From contig NZ_JAGGPT010000001.1 of NCBI RefSeq assembly GCF_018613715.1, positions 237,919 through 301,918 of the forward strand: DNA of 64,000 nucleotides. The letters run 5' to 3'. The notes beneath the pieces were generated by a model. The model did not search any database, had not been told where the DNA came from, and was given only the letters and a program-made list of their open reading frames with translations. Positions 1 through 8,232 of the stretch are shown in pieces. The position numbers and the translations under genes are program-made. Every line of letters starts with the position of its first letter. The stretch's first letter is position 1. This DNA comes from Chryseobacterium sp. ISL-6. GTDB taxonomy: Bacteria > Bacteroidota > Bacteroidia > Flavobacteriales > Weeksellaceae.

Positions 1-225
1 TACACCATCCCGTAAGTCGATAACGGTTTTTATGTGATGATCCTTTAGAACACCAGGTAATTTATTTGGAGGTATAACCCCTGAGTTATAGACTTTATTT
101 TCTGAAATGGTTACTAAATTATACCGTACTTTTTTCTGATAAAGAGAACAAATTAAAAATAAGAACCCTATTATTACTAATGGAATTATTATTCTTTTTA
201 TTGTGGTTTTAAAATTTAAATTCAT
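1..225 (-). CDS. Membrane-anchored protein, phosphatase-like N-terminus (partial)
   Basis: The first 75 codons of a gene whose 3' part lies outside the window. It starts at ATG 225. Residues 10-29 form one hydrophobic segment (signal anchor), followed by a basic stretch and an extracytoplasmic domain. Around residues 44-74 the pattern V-Y-N-S-G then IKTVIDLRDG resembles the start of dual-specificity/tyrosine phosphatase-like domains, where a 'vyrsgqp' stretch is followed by 'ti-v-i-d-l-R'. The catalytic CxxxxxR loop would lie beyond the window edge, so the family is an inference from the N-terminus only. Confidence 0.6.
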   Translation of the reverse strand, partial: MNLNFKTTIKRIIIPLVIIGFLFLICSLYQKKVRYNLVTISENKVYNSGVIPPNKLPGVLKDHHIKTVIDLRDGV

Positions 226-312
226 TAGGATTAAATTTTGAATATTGTAAAGCTATAATTTATTTTAAAAATACTCATTTTCTCATCATAAAAAGGTGGA
301 ACATTTAGAAAA

Positions 313-344
313 GCAAAAAAAGGGCACCACTACCCTTTTTTTGC
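313..344. terminator. Perfect A/T-flanked hairpin between divergent genes
   Basis: Two 12-base arms (313-324 and 333-344) are exact inverted complements with an 8-base loop: GC, seven A, GGG, loop, CCC, seven T, GC. The shape is that of an intrinsic terminator working in both directions. It lies between two genes that diverge (starts at 225 and 429), so it does not end either of them. It may be attenuator-like or mark a lost gene. Confidence 0.6.
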
Positions 345-428
345 ATTATCAAAAAACTCTCCATTGATAATGTTCTGGAAAGAAAAATAAAGATCGATTT
401 TAATGTAAATTAGCATAAACTACTACAA

Positions 429-899
429 ATGGAAATATTATTTGATATACTTCAAACGGAGAATGATTATGTATATCTTATTCTTAGACTTGCTGCCGGG
501 ATTATTATTTTTCCTTATGGAATGCAAAAGCTATTGGGTTGGTTTGACGATATGGGCGGCGGTGTAGGAATTAAAGAGACTTTTTTTAAGATGAGAGCTA
601 AAAAAATTCCGGGCTTTATTACCTGGATGGTTATTATAGGGCAATCTTTGGGAAGTATTGCTTTGATACTAGGCTGTCTTGGGAGAGTTGCTGCTTTAGG
701 CAATTTTGTTATTTTTTTAGGAGCCTTGTTTGTGCATCTGCCTGAGGGATGGACCTTGAACTGGCTCAAAAACAAAAAGGGCGAAGGTATAGAATATTTC
801 GTATTACTGCTGGCAATTTTACTGATTATTATCCTTAAAGGAACTGGTACATTATCTGTGGATTATTGGTTGATCTCTTCTAAGATTATATTAAGATAA
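429..899 (+). CDS. DoxX family membrane protein
   Basis: A 156-residue protein with four hydrophobic segments. The N-terminal helix carries the DoxX-like pattern LRLAAGIIIFPYGMQKLLGW, and a later segment contains GALFVHLPEGW. DoxX-family proteins are small four-helix inner-membrane proteins, some linked to quinone or thiol redox chemistry; the substrate here is unknown. It is one of three DoxX-type proteins in this window (also 21280 and 50764). It stands alone, between a hairpin upstream and a convergent gene 13 bases downstream. Confidence 0.8.
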   Translation: MEILFDILQTENDYVYLILRLAAGIIIFPYGMQKLLGWFDDMGGGVGIKETFFKMRAKKIPGFITWMVIIGQSLGSIALILGCLGRVAALGNFVIFLGALFVHLPEGWTLNWLKNKKGEGIEYFVLLLAILLIIILKGTGTLSVDYWLISSKIILR

Positions 900-912
900 A
901 ATTGTACTCCAA

Positions 913-1629
913 TTATTGTAACTCATCAAATTCCAGATATATTATTTCAGGATTATTAAAGCTGATATTTTTATACTCTTTAGTACCACTGCATTTCTCT
1001 TTTAAAGATTGAGTTTTTTTTGCTTTACTGGAAACAATTGCTATTTCACCATTTTGTAATGTAGCCGCAACGTTCTTATTTTTTATATCAATTTTTGAAA
1101 GTTCATCAAAATCCGGACGATTTAAAATCTGATGGGCTAGAAATTGTTCTTTTTGATCTCCAAATAAAATATAATCACATGGGTTTCCTTCGCTTTTATC
1201 TTTGTTTAGCTTATGAAAATACAATACTTTGGTTATTTCTACTTGTGCATCCTTTATGATAAGTTCTCCGCCGCGCTCAAAATGACCTCTGTAAATGTTA
1301 GCTTTAAAAGTGGTGATATCATTGAGGATGCTTGGAAGCACAAATTTTTCTGGTTCCAGTGTATACATATTATTTTCCGGATGTACTACTCTATCTTTTT
1401 GATAGTTTAAGGTAGATGTCTCATCTAATTTTATTTTTAGAATAACCTGATAATCATGAGGTGAATGAAAAAGAGGAAGATGGGAAGCATATTGAGTATC
1501 GCTCCCGAGTAAAACCATACCATGAATTCCGGGATGATCTTTTGTATCATGTGTTTGAGAAAAAGTAAGTATTGAACAAGTGAATATTATGGCTAAAATA
1601 ACACGGGATATAATGGAAGAACGCTTCAT
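913..1629 (-). CDS. Conserved secreted protein of unknown function
   Basis: 238 residues with an N-terminal signal peptide (basic start, hydrophobic residues 8-24, ending near TFSQ). The mature start holds a His-rich conserved block, HGMVLLG at 36-42 and HLPLFHSPHDYQ at 50-61, which I recall from uncharacterised exported proteins of Proteobacteria and Bacteroidetes. The rest looks beta-rich with no catalytic motif I recognise. Probably periplasmic, and the clustered His could bind metal (inference). Convergent with the DoxX gene to its left. Confidence 0.65.
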   Translation of the reverse strand: MKRSSIISRVILAIIFTCSILTFSQTHDTKDHPGIHGMVLLGSDTQYASHLPLFHSPHDYQVILKIKLDETSTLNYQKDRVVHPENNMYTLEPEKFVLPSILNDITTFKANIYRGHFERGGELIIKDAQVEITKVLYFHKLNKDKSEGNPCDYILFGDQKEQFLAHQILNRPDFDELSKIDIKNKNVAATLQNGEIAIVSSKAKKTQSLKEKCSGTKEYKNISFNNPEIIYLEFDELQ

Positions 1630-1799
1630 TTTTATTATTGATAATTAATCTTGCAAAGTTACGTTGGAAACTACTATCAATACCTCTTGAAATAATATTT
1701 TTTACTTAAAAATAATTCATTGGAAATTTCTTTTTGGTTTTTTTATTTAAGAATCATCATCCTTCTCTTTTATTTTCGAATTATTTAAAAGAAATAGAG

Positions 1800-2291
1800 C
1801 TATCCCAGAAAATCAAAAGGATATGTTTTCTGACCATATTTTTGATCTATCTCTTTTAAGAATTCTTTTCGCTCTTCAGTTAATTCCGGAACGGGTAAAA
1901 TCTGACCTGGTAATACGGAAATACCTATCTCTCCAAATAAATTCTCCAATCCTGCCGGGACAACAGTACAGAGTAACCGGGCATATTTTTCAGAAGTATT
2001 TTTAAAACAATGTATAGAACCACCAAAAGGGATATTAACAAAACCGTCTTTACTTACAATTTGCTTTCCTGCTTCAGTTTTAAACTCTACTTCCCCTTCC
2101 AGGACATGAAACATTTCTTGGGTATTTGGATGTGAATGTGGCGGCGGACCTCCTCCCGGAGGCACAACCATTTCTATAACAGCATAATTGCCACCAGTTT
2201 GTTCGCCAGAGATTATAATTCTATAATTGCCACCTGCAACAGCTAATAGTTTCCCTTCGTTTTTGTTGATAATACTGATATTTGAATCCAT
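1800..2291 (-). CDS. Cupin domain protein
   Basis: 163 residues with both cupin motifs. Motif 1 has His52, His54, Glu59 and Gly66 in PPPHSHPNTQEMFHVLEG. Motif 2 has Pro88, Gly90, His94 and Asn98 in IPFGGSIHCFKN. His52, His54, Glu59 and His94 are the expected metal ligands. It has no signal peptide, so it is likely a cytoplasmic single-domain metal-binding cupin. The substrate cannot be told from sequence. It is monocistronic, with AT-rich spacers on both sides. Confidence 0.8.
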   Translation of the reverse strand: MDSNISIINKNEGKLLAVAGGNYRIIISGEQTGGNYAVIEMVVPPGGGPPPHSHPNTQEMFHVLEGEVEFKTEAGKQIVSKDGFVNIPFGGSIHCFKNTSEKYARLLCTVVPAGLENLFGEIGISVLPGQILPVPELTEERKEFLKEIDQKYGQKTYPFDFLG

Positions 2292-2472
2292 ATCGCTTTC
2301 TTTTATTGAACTCTTACATTACGTTTACCAAACAAATATAAACAGATATTAGATAATCTCTCACATTTACTAGTTGCCCTTTTGTTAAGTGGTTAGTAAC
2401 CTTCAATTTTACAATAAAGATCAACAAAAACAGATCTATTATTAAGAACTAACAATTTAAAAATTAAGTAAA

Positions 2473-3270
2473 ATGAAAAAATTTATCCTCTTACTGTCTT
2501 TTGTATTGGTGTGCCAAAACCAATTAACTGCCCAAAAAATAATTACTGATCCAGGTACTACTGCTCCTGCGCCAACCTATAACATTACGGTTACCAGACA
2601 AGATGATTTTGCTCCAACTACACCGGGTTATGCACCCACTACTATTAACCTTGAGATAAAAAAAGGGTCTAATTCTCAAATTAAAGCATTTGGCCCAGGC
2701 GCTCTTCCTGGAATTTACACTTTTCCTATTTCTATTTCTCTTCCTGGTTTCCCCCCTCCAGTAACTTATGTTAAAGTAACTTCTAATGATCCGGTGTATC
2801 CATCATTATTTAGTGCTTATTATCCACTTTCAACTGCTGTAGGAAGTCATACAACAATTTCAGATCCCAATATGATCGTATACGACCCATACCCGGGTCA
2901 ATATGGATATGGAGTTGATCTTTATTGTACAGCTCCGAATCAATATACAATGAGGGTTACTAAGTTCTTATGTTATATATGTGTTCGTCCTCCTGTTTCA
3001 AAAACTGCAAATCCTCAAAACAATGTATCTCTGGTACCCAACCCAAGTATGGGATTCTCTGAGCTTTACTATACCGCTGCTGATAAAGAAACCATTTCAA
3101 TTAATGTAGCTGATATGAATGGTAAAATAATAAGAGCATATACTACCGATATAGAAGCTGGATTAAACAAACTGCCGATCGATATCCAAAATCAATTGGG
3201 AGGAACTTATATTGTTCAATGGAAATCAAACGCCGGAACAAGTGGAACTTTAAAACTGATGAAAAAATAA
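2473..3270 (+). CDS. T9SS-exported protein with C-terminal sorting domain
   Basis: 265 residues. A signal peptide (residues 1-21, ending LTAQ) is followed by a Pro/Thr-rich region and a beta-rich domain. Residues about 185-265 form a type IX secretion type A sorting domain: it opens with VSLVPNPSMG, contains VADMNGKII, and ends in GTLKLMKK. Such proteins pass the outer membrane through the T9SS and are released or anchored at the surface. The passenger is not recognised. An intrinsic terminator follows directly. The domain is good evidence for a Bacteroidetes host. Confidence 0.8.
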   Translation: MKKFILLLSFVLVCQNQLTAQKIITDPGTTAPAPTYNITVTRQDDFAPTTPGYAPTTINLEIKKGSNSQIKAFGPGALPGIYTFPISISLPGFPPPVTYVKVTSNDPVYPSLFSAYYPLSTAVGSHTTISDPNMIVYDPYPGQYGYGVDLYCTAPNQYTMRVTKFLCYICVRPPVSKTANPQNNVSLVPNPSMGFSELYYTAADKETISINVADMNGKIIRAYTTDIEAGLNKLPIDIQNQLGGTYIVQWKSNAGTSGTLKLMKK

Positions 3271-3301
3271 TAATCATAACTGATATCCTATTCCATATTC
3301 C

Positions 3302-3331
3302 AAACTCCTGCAATTTTTGTGGGAGTTTTTT
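3302..3331 (+). terminator. Intrinsic terminator after the T9SS cargo gene
   Basis: AAACTCC (3302-3308) pairs with GGAGTTT (3322-3328), and the run of T continues to 3331. It lies 32 bases after the stop codon of the T9SS cargo gene. Confidence 0.75.
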
Positions 3332-3507
3332 GATACCATTATTCAGTTTCCTTATCCTATTAGATGATTGATCATGACTAAGACTATTAAAAATAAGATC
3401 AAATGAAAATCTGTGCCTTCAGAATAGATGGTACTCAGTACAAAACAGGATTTCTAAGATCATAAAACGAAGAAACCAAAGTAGAGCTTTCCTGCTTTGT
3501 TTTTCAT

Positions 3508-4269
3508 TTAAATAATCTTATGATTGGTAGCAAAAGCAAGTGCTTCTGTAAAGTTTTTAACTCCAAAAGTGTCAAAAATTTTTCTCCTGTAATATTTGAC
3601 GGTATCCGGTGAAACAAATATTCTTTCTGCAATCTGATTGATCGTTAATCCCTGAGCATATAACCGAAGTATCTTCAGTTCTTTTTCTTTGAGTGTTGGT
3701 TTGTTTTCTGTGATCCAAATTTTTTTGGATAGATCCAATTTCCATAACTGATCTGAACCCTGCTTATTTATAGTTACATTCCCAGCCTTTTGATTATGCG
3801 AAATAGATACTATACACAATGATTTCCATAAAGAACCATTTCCGCTGAGGAAAAGAGGGGTTAATTTGTGGTTGATAAGAACAGGCTTATCATACTTACC
3901 TTTTAAATGAAAATCATAAGAAATGCTGTATAATTTTCTGTCAGCATCTTTAGGCAGCTTATCATAAAAATCAAATCCAAGTGTATTGATCATGCTCAGT
4001 AGCTCAAGATCTTCTTTAGGTACATTGTTGAAATAAAATTCATAACCCATCTCAAATACTTCTTCCGAAGAATAGCCGCATAAAAACAAAGGATTGTTTG
4101 AAACATATTCAAACTTCATTTCCTTATAATCGATTACATAAACACTTTGATAAGTAATTTTCGCAAAAGACTTTACGACCTCCAGATAATCGCCAAACTG
4201 AAGTTTATCTTCGTCAGATATTGTTTTTATCCTATTTCGATTAAGCAATGAATTTTTTTCATTTTCCAT
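3508..4269 (-). CDS. LuxR-family regulator with PAS-like N-terminus
   Basis: Start chosen at ATG 4269 (MENEKN), giving 253 residues; the open frame runs nine codons further upstream. The C-terminal ~65 residues are a LuxR/FixJ-type helix-turn-helix: LTLKEKELKILRLYAQGLT, then IAERIFVSPDTVKYYRRKIF. The N-terminal ~150 residues resemble a PAS sensor fold (YVIDYKEMKFEYVSNNPLFL, then GYSSEEVFEMG). There is no receiver domain or membrane segment, so it is probably a cytoplasmic one-component regulator. The ligand and targets are unknown, and no neighbouring gene is an obvious target. Confidence 0.8.
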   Translation of the reverse strand: MENEKNSLLNRNRIKTISDEDKLQFGDYLEVVKSFAKITYQSVYVIDYKEMKFEYVSNNPLFLCGYSSEEVFEMGYEFYFNNVPKEDLELLSMINTLGFDFYDKLPKDADRKLYSISYDFHLKGKYDKPVLINHKLTPLFLSGNGSLWKSLCIVSISHNQKAGNVTINKQGSDQLWKLDLSKKIWITENKPTLKEKELKILRLYAQGLTINQIAERIFVSPDTVKYYRRKIFDTFGVKNFTEALAFATNHKII

Positions 4270-4412
4270 TGGATAAAAATAATAAAAACTAAACAAAGGT
4301 GTAAAGTTGGTTTAAAATGATTTATCGTTTTTTGCGGTAGGATTTAGTTCCGGCCATATGATAAAAAATCATTTACAAAAGATAGTACCGTTTAATAAAC
4401 ACCATTCGAATT

Positions 4413-5105
4413 ATGAGTGAAGAATTCTGTTCAAACTGCAAACAAACTGTAAAACCAAAAAGAATTGATGGTCGGTATATCTTGCATGAAATCGAACATG
4501 TTTTACATTTTGAAAGAGGTATTTTATATACCATACGGGAATTATTAGTAAGACCCGGACAAAATATAAAGAATTTTATTAATGAAAATAGAAGCAGACT
4601 TGTAAAACCTGTGATATTCATTATTGTAGCATCGCTGATTTATACTTTGATCAGTCATTTTTTCCATATTGAAGAAGCGTATATTAAGTATGATGATGCA
4701 ACAAAAGGAACAGAAGTCAATGTGATTAACGATTGGATTCAAAGCCATTATGGATATGCAAATATTATAATGGGAGTCTTTATTGCTTTTTGGTTGAAAG
4801 TATTTTTCAGAAAATATGATTATAATTTTTTTGAAATATTAATCCTATTATGTTTTATACTTGGAATGGAAATGTTGATATTTTCTGTTTCTGCACTTTT
4901 TGAAGGATTAACTAATTTTCCATTAATGAAGGCTGCCGCAGCTATTGTCTTTATCTATTTTTCGTGGGCCGTTGGTCAATTTTTCGATAAAACAAAGGCT
5001 ATGAGTTATGTAAAGGCCCTTGTTTCTTATATATTGGGAATGACCACATTTGGTATTGTAGTCATTATTTTAGGAATTTTAATGAACCTGACTTTAAAGC
5101 ACTAA
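4413..5105 (+). CDS. DUF3667 family membrane protein
   Basis: 230 residues. The N-terminus has a CxxC pair (Cys6 and Cys9 in EEFCSNCKQ) typical of the zinc-ribbon-like start of DUF3667 proteins. An amphipathic stretch (FERGILYTIRELLVRPGQ) follows, then about five hydrophobic segments. DUF3667 proteins are widespread in Bacteroidetes and have no established function. It stands alone, with the peptide locus on the opposite strand downstream. Confidence 0.75.
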   Translation: MSEEFCSNCKQTVKPKRIDGRYILHEIEHVLHFERGILYTIRELLVRPGQNIKNFINENRSRLVKPVIFIIVASLIYTLISHFFHIEEAYIKYDDATKGTEVNVINDWIQSHYGYANIIMGVFIAFWLKVFFRKYDYNFFEILILLCFILGMEMLIFSVSALFEGLTNFPLMKAAAAIVFIYFSWAVGQFFDKTKAMSYVKALVSYILGMTTFGIVVIILGILMNLTLKH

Positions 5106-5222
5106 AATTTGGAAAGAACTTTTTTACGATAAGATGCAGTATTTTAAAATATGGATGCCTGATCCTCTTTAGCACTTTTTTCCTGAATAATATTATTGTT
5201 CAGCGACAGAATGCAAATCCAT

Positions 5223-5247
5223 AAAAAAACCGCTCTGAAAAGAGCGG
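5223..5247 (-). terminator. Terminator of the decayed peptide copy
   Basis: CCGCTCT (5230-5236) pairs with AGAGCGG (5241-5247), followed on the minus strand by seven T. Stem and flanks are nearly identical to the terminator at 5413-5438, which shows that this stretch is a duplicate of the intact peptide gene's 3' end. Confidence 0.75.
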
Positions 5248-5289
5248 AATAACTAACTAATAAATACTTGATTATATTAACAAGTAGAT

Positions 5290-5394
5290 TCAAATAAAAG
5301 TAATTTGAGCTACTCCATTAACTGCAGATTGTATGTTGCACAATGATTGCTTACAAGAGCCCCCAATATCATGTACTATAGGGGTTCTATTTTT
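5290..5394 (-). pseudogene. Decayed second copy of a bacteriocin-like peptide gene
   Basis: An open stretch of 34 codons with no start codon reads ...DIGGSCKQSLCNIQ... and ends at a TGA. Removing one T from the run at 5292-5294 extends it to end in IESTC and a TAA at 5277-5279. That resembles the end of the intact gene to the right (CGATTC, then TAA). Both copies share a close Cys pair, the sequence CAAGTATT after the stop, and the same terminator. The leader is missing, because the upstream copy's terminator runs directly into this one. I read it as a tandem duplicate that lost its 5' end and frame. The short length limits confidence. Confidence 0.4.
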
Positions 5395-5412
5395 TTATTG
5401 CTGATTTTCTAC

Positions 5413-5438
5413 AAAAAAAACCGCTCTAAAAAGAGCGG
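5413..5438 (-). terminator. Intrinsic terminator of the glycine-zipper peptide gene
   Basis: CCGCTCT (5421-5427) pairs with AGAGCGG (5432-5438), followed by eight T on the minus strand. It lies 23 bases after the stop codon of the peptide gene. Confidence 0.85.
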
Positions 5439-5460
5439 TATACTTTTAATACTTGTTTTT

Positions 5461-5727
5461 TTAGCAAGTAGTAGCTCCACAATTAAGTAATCTGATGTGG
5501 ATTACATTATTGATTTCACACTGTACTTGGCATAATCCATTTCCTAAGTTACCTACTACGTTACCAACGATACCTCCAACACCGCTAGCAACACCGCCAA
5601 CGATACCTCCAACAGTTCCAGCAACAGCTCCAACAACTCCTCCAATTAGACCTCCGATTGGATCAAGTAATCCTTCTCCTGAAATAGATTTCAACTCGTC
5701 TCTGTTTAATTTTTTAAAATTTTTCAT
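5461..5727 (-). CDS. Bacteriocin-like glycine-zipper peptide precursor
   Basis: 88 residues. Residues 1-19 are a leader of the type MKNFKKLNRDELKSISGEG, matching the flavobacterial 'bacteriocin-like' precursors that resemble double-glycine leaders. Residues 22-64 are a long Gly/Val/Ala stretch with GxxxG spacing throughout, as in glycine-zipper membrane-active peptides. The tail has four Cys (66, 70, 83, 88) that could form two disulfides. No processing enzyme, peptidase-transporter or immunity gene is nearby. Export and antimicrobial action are inferences. A decayed second copy lies downstream, and a second, unrelated core with a similar leader is at 16855-16989. Confidence 0.75.
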   Translation of the reverse strand: MKNFKKLNRDELKSISGEGLLDPIGGLIGGVVGAVAGTVGGIVGGVASGVGGIVGNVVGNLGNGLCQVQCEINNVIHIRLLNCGATTC

Positions 5728-5805
5728 GATATAAAATTTTTATGTGGTTAATACATCACTAAGATATGAAAAATTACAATACCCTTCTATTTTTTTGGAA
5801 AAAAT

Positions 5806-5837
5806 AATGAAATATTCTTATAACTTAATATTTCATT
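5806..5837. promoter_or_regulatory. 11-base inverted repeat upstream of the peptide gene
   Basis: AATGAAATATT (5806-5816) and AATATTTCATT (5827-5837) are exact inverted complements 10 bases apart. They lie about 80 bases upstream of the peptide start at 5727 and 200 bases from the TetR start at 6036. The arms have no loop-plus-T run of a terminator, so an operator is the more likely reading. The rest of 5728-5998 is AT-rich and shows nothing else. Confidence 0.4.
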
Positions 5838-5998
5838 AATATAAGTGGTATTTGATGAGGATATCGCTTTTGTGATTTTTCCTTTATAAAATGCCTTTAG
5901 ACAAATATCCAGGCTCATTTTTGTGAAATGTGGTGTTCCTTATTCTCCCTTAAAGAAAGTTTTTTCAATTTTAAGAATTTGTAAAAAAAACTAATAAA

Positions 5999-6031
5999 TG
6001 TCACATAAGTGTGTCATTTGTCATATATTTG
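5999..6031 (+). promoter_or_regulatory. Candidate TetR operator and -7 box
   Basis: An 18-base imperfect palindrome, TGTCACATAAGTGTGTCA (5999-6016), is followed by TATATTTG (6024-6031), an exact Bacteroidetes -7 box. The ATG at 6036 lies where transcription would start, so the mRNA could be leaderless or nearly so. The regulator encoded directly downstream probably represses itself here (inference). Confidence 0.5.
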
Positions 6032-6035
6032 TGTT

Positions 6036-6605
6036 ATGAAAAGTACAGAAGACAAAATTATAGAAGCAGCAGTACATGTATTAAATGGTAATGATGCTGC
6101 TACAATTGATGATATCGCTAATCATATTGGAATAAACCGACGAACAATTCACAGGTATTTTAAAGATAAAAATCTTCTTATCGAACAGTGTAAGCAAAAA
6201 ATGATGACAACATGTAATGCAACAATGATAGCTGCTTACCAGAGCAGTAATGAACCAATTGTTCAAATGGAAAATATGTTCTATGCGGCTCTTAGTATTG
6301 GTAATGAATACTCATTTGTAAAAAAACGTTTTGAACGCAGTGGCTATTCTGAAGTAGTAAGTAATGAAGAAGGGTTATACGACGATGTTAAAGCAAAATG
6401 GTTTAGAATTGTAGAAAAGCTTCAGGAAGACAGGATGGTTGATAATAAATTTACAGTTGCATGGATCTACAATCTTTTTGGAGGTATCATTGATATTGCC
6501 ATCGTTGCATTGCGTAATGAAGAGATAGCGGGTAATGATCTGAAAAAGTTTGCCTGGTCTTCTTTTAAAGGCAGTATAGGATTGAAACAATCAATAAATA
6601 ATTAA
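6036..6605 (+). CDS. TetR-family regulator
   Basis: The start at ATG 6036 (MKSTEDK) gives 189 residues; the frame is open nine codons further upstream, but the -7 box lies just before this ATG. Residues 4-50 form a TetR helix-turn-helix (ATIDDIANHIGINRRTIHRY, then FKDKNLLIEQC). The C-terminal ligand domain is divergent, so the ligand is unknown. The gene is followed after five bases by an alpha/beta hydrolase, and the two form an operon. A palindrome at 5999-6016 is the likely autoregulatory site. Confidence 0.85.
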   Translation: MKSTEDKIIEAAVHVLNGNDAATIDDIANHIGINRRTIHRYFKDKNLLIEQCKQKMMTTCNATMIAAYQSSNEPIVQMENMFYAALSIGNEYSFVKKRFERSGYSEVVSNEEGLYDDVKAKWFRIVEKLQEDRMVDNKFTVAWIYNLFGGIIDIAIVALRNEEIAGNDLKKFAWSSFKGSIGLKQSINN

Positions 6606-6610
6606 GCAAT

Positions 6611-7519
6611 ATGGACTCAAAATTGGCAAATCAACATTTGGAAAATTATCAGGATAACGAACTTGTAAAATTGATAATCGGATTTACCAGCCATATCGAA
6701 CACTTAGAGGATGGTATTAAATTACATTATGTTACTGGTGGAAAAGGTTCACCTCTTGTACTCATTGCAGGTTGGCCGCAGACCTGGTGGAGCTTCCATA
6801 AAATAATGCCGGCATTGGCAGAGAAACACCATGTGATTGTTGTAGATATCAGAGGAATGGGAAGTTCCGATAAGCCTGAAGATGGATATACAAAGAAAAA
6901 TATGGCTGCTGATATATTGGCATTGACTAAAAAGATTGGATATGAAAAGATAAGTATTGCCGGGCATGATATTGGGGCGGGTGTTGCCATTAGTTTTGCT
7001 GGGCATTTTCCAGAAAATACCGAGAAACTCATCGTTTTAGACACCCCGCATCCTGACGAAAATATGTATAAACTTCCAATGTTACCTGTAGGCGCCCCTG
7101 TATATCCCTGGTGGGTGGCTTTCAATCAGGTTAAAGATCTACCAGAAAAATTGACAGAGGGACGATTCCATATGATCCAGGATTGGATCTTCGATCATCT
7201 TTTACAAGATCAATCAGCGATTAATGATTTTGACCGTAAAGTGTATGCAAACGCTTATGCTGACAAAGATTCTATAAGGGCCTCAAATGCTTGGTACCAA
7301 ACATTTACTCAAGACATTCAGGATATAAAAACAATGGCAACTATTCGTGTGCCTACAATGGGTATTGCAAGCAATGAAAGTTATGAAATGCTTAAATTTT
7401 CTTTATCACAGTATGCCATAAATTTAGAAATGAAGGAAATTAAGGGAACTGGTCATTTTTTAATGGAAGAACAGCCTGAAGAGGTCACACAATTAATCTT
7501 AAGCTTTATGGGTAAATAA
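6611..7519 (+). CDS. Alpha/beta hydrolase, epoxide hydrolase/dehalogenase type
   Basis: 302 residues with the alpha/beta-hydrolase order of motifs: oxyanion-region AGWPQTWW (53-60), RGMGSSDKP (81-89), nucleophile elbow GHDIGAG with Asp120, and a terminal GTGHF with His282. An Asp nucleophile rather than Ser points to the epoxide hydrolase and haloalkane/fluoroacetate dehalogenase group. The usual HGxP motif reads AGWP here. It has no signal peptide. It is co-transcribed with the TetR gene, so its substrate or a related compound may be the inducer (inference). Confidence 0.8.
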   Translation: MDSKLANQHLENYQDNELVKLIIGFTSHIEHLEDGIKLHYVTGGKGSPLVLIAGWPQTWWSFHKIMPALAEKHHVIVVDIRGMGSSDKPEDGYTKKNMAADILALTKKIGYEKISIAGHDIGAGVAISFAGHFPENTEKLIVLDTPHPDENMYKLPMLPVGAPVYPWWVAFNQVKDLPEKLTEGRFHMIQDWIFDHLLQDQSAINDFDRKVYANAYADKDSIRASNAWYQTFTQDIQDIKTMATIRVPTMGIASNESYEMLKFSLSQYAINLEMKEIKGTGHFLMEEQPEEVTQLILSFMGK

Positions 7520-7602
7520 CCTTTTATTTATTATTCTATCGGACAAAAAGTTCAACTTTTTACAAGTTATTAAATTTATTATTTGATAATCAGTATTTTA
7601 AA

Positions 7603-7651
7603 TAAAAATTAGACAGATCTGTCTAATTTTTAAATTAAAATATTACCTTTG
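7603..7651 (+). promoter_or_regulatory. 30-base perfect palindrome operator with -7 box
   Basis: Positions 7603-7632 form an exact 30-base palindrome with core TTAGACAGATCTGTCTAA (7609-7626), the kind of site bound by TetR/AcrR dimers. TACCTTTG (7644-7651) is a -7 box 12 bases later, and the ATG is at 7656. The palindrome would cover the -33 region, so binding should block transcription of the regulator and hydrolase pair. Confidence 0.75.
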
Positions 7652-7655
7652 TTTC

Positions 7656-8228
7656 ATGGATACAAAGAATCGCATTATGGAAACAGCTGATAAGCTCTTC
7701 TATTTTCAGGGTTATCAGTCGACGGGGATCAATCAGATTATTGCAGAAGCGAATGTTGCGAAAGGAAGCTTATACAATCATTTTCCTTCAAAAAAAGAGC
7801 TTGGTCACGCCTATGTAAAGCAATCCAGTGAACAATGGTTCAAAGGACTTGAGGAAGAATTAGAGCCTTATTCTAGTCCTGCTCAAAAACTTCTTGCTAT
7901 TTTTTCGTTTTCAGAAAAGTATGCTCAGATCAATCATTTTAACGGGTGCCGTTTAATTAATATTTTAACGGAAGTTACTGATCAGGATGATCAAATTACG
8001 ACAATGGCAGTGGCTCATAAACAAAAATTCCGGGAATTTTTATATCAACTCACAACGAAGATATTTACCAATTCAGCTCAGGCACTTGAAATATCCGACA
8101 CCATTTACCTACTCTATGAGGCTGCAACTGTTGAAAGCAAAATCTTTAAGAACAAATGGCCCATTGAACTGGCTCGAAAAAATGCGACACAGATCTTAGC
8201 ACAAAATCAAATACCAAATAATAAATAG
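7656..8228 (+). CDS. TetR/AcrR-family regulator
   Basis: 190 residues. Residues 3-48 form a canonical TetR helix-turn-helix (MDTKNRIMETADKLF, GYQSTGINQIIAEANVAKGS, LYNHFPSKKEL). The C-terminal domain resembles the AcrR group with a conserved Cys near residue 98. The start is fixed by the -7 box at 7644-7651. Translation of the next gene begins four bases after the stop. The 30-base palindrome immediately upstream is its probable operator. Confidence 0.9.
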   Translation: MDTKNRIMETADKLFYFQGYQSTGINQIIAEANVAKGSLYNHFPSKKELGHAYVKQSSEQWFKGLEEELEPYSSPAQKLLAIFSFSEKYAQINHFNGCRLINILTEVTDQDDQITTMAVAHKQKFREFLYQLTTKIFTNSAQALEISDTIYLLYEAATVESKIFKNKWPIELARKNATQILAQNQIPNNK

Positions 8229-8232
8229 CTAA

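Noticed and set aside
5495..5734. 79-codon proline/threonine-rich ORF on the plus strand
   Set aside because: It is the exact antisense of the Gly/Val-rich peptide gene; GGx and GTx codons read as Pro and Thr on the other strand.
6727..7125. 132-codon minus-strand ORF
   Set aside because: Shadow of the alpha/beta hydrolase gene, which has complete catalytic motifs on the plus strand.
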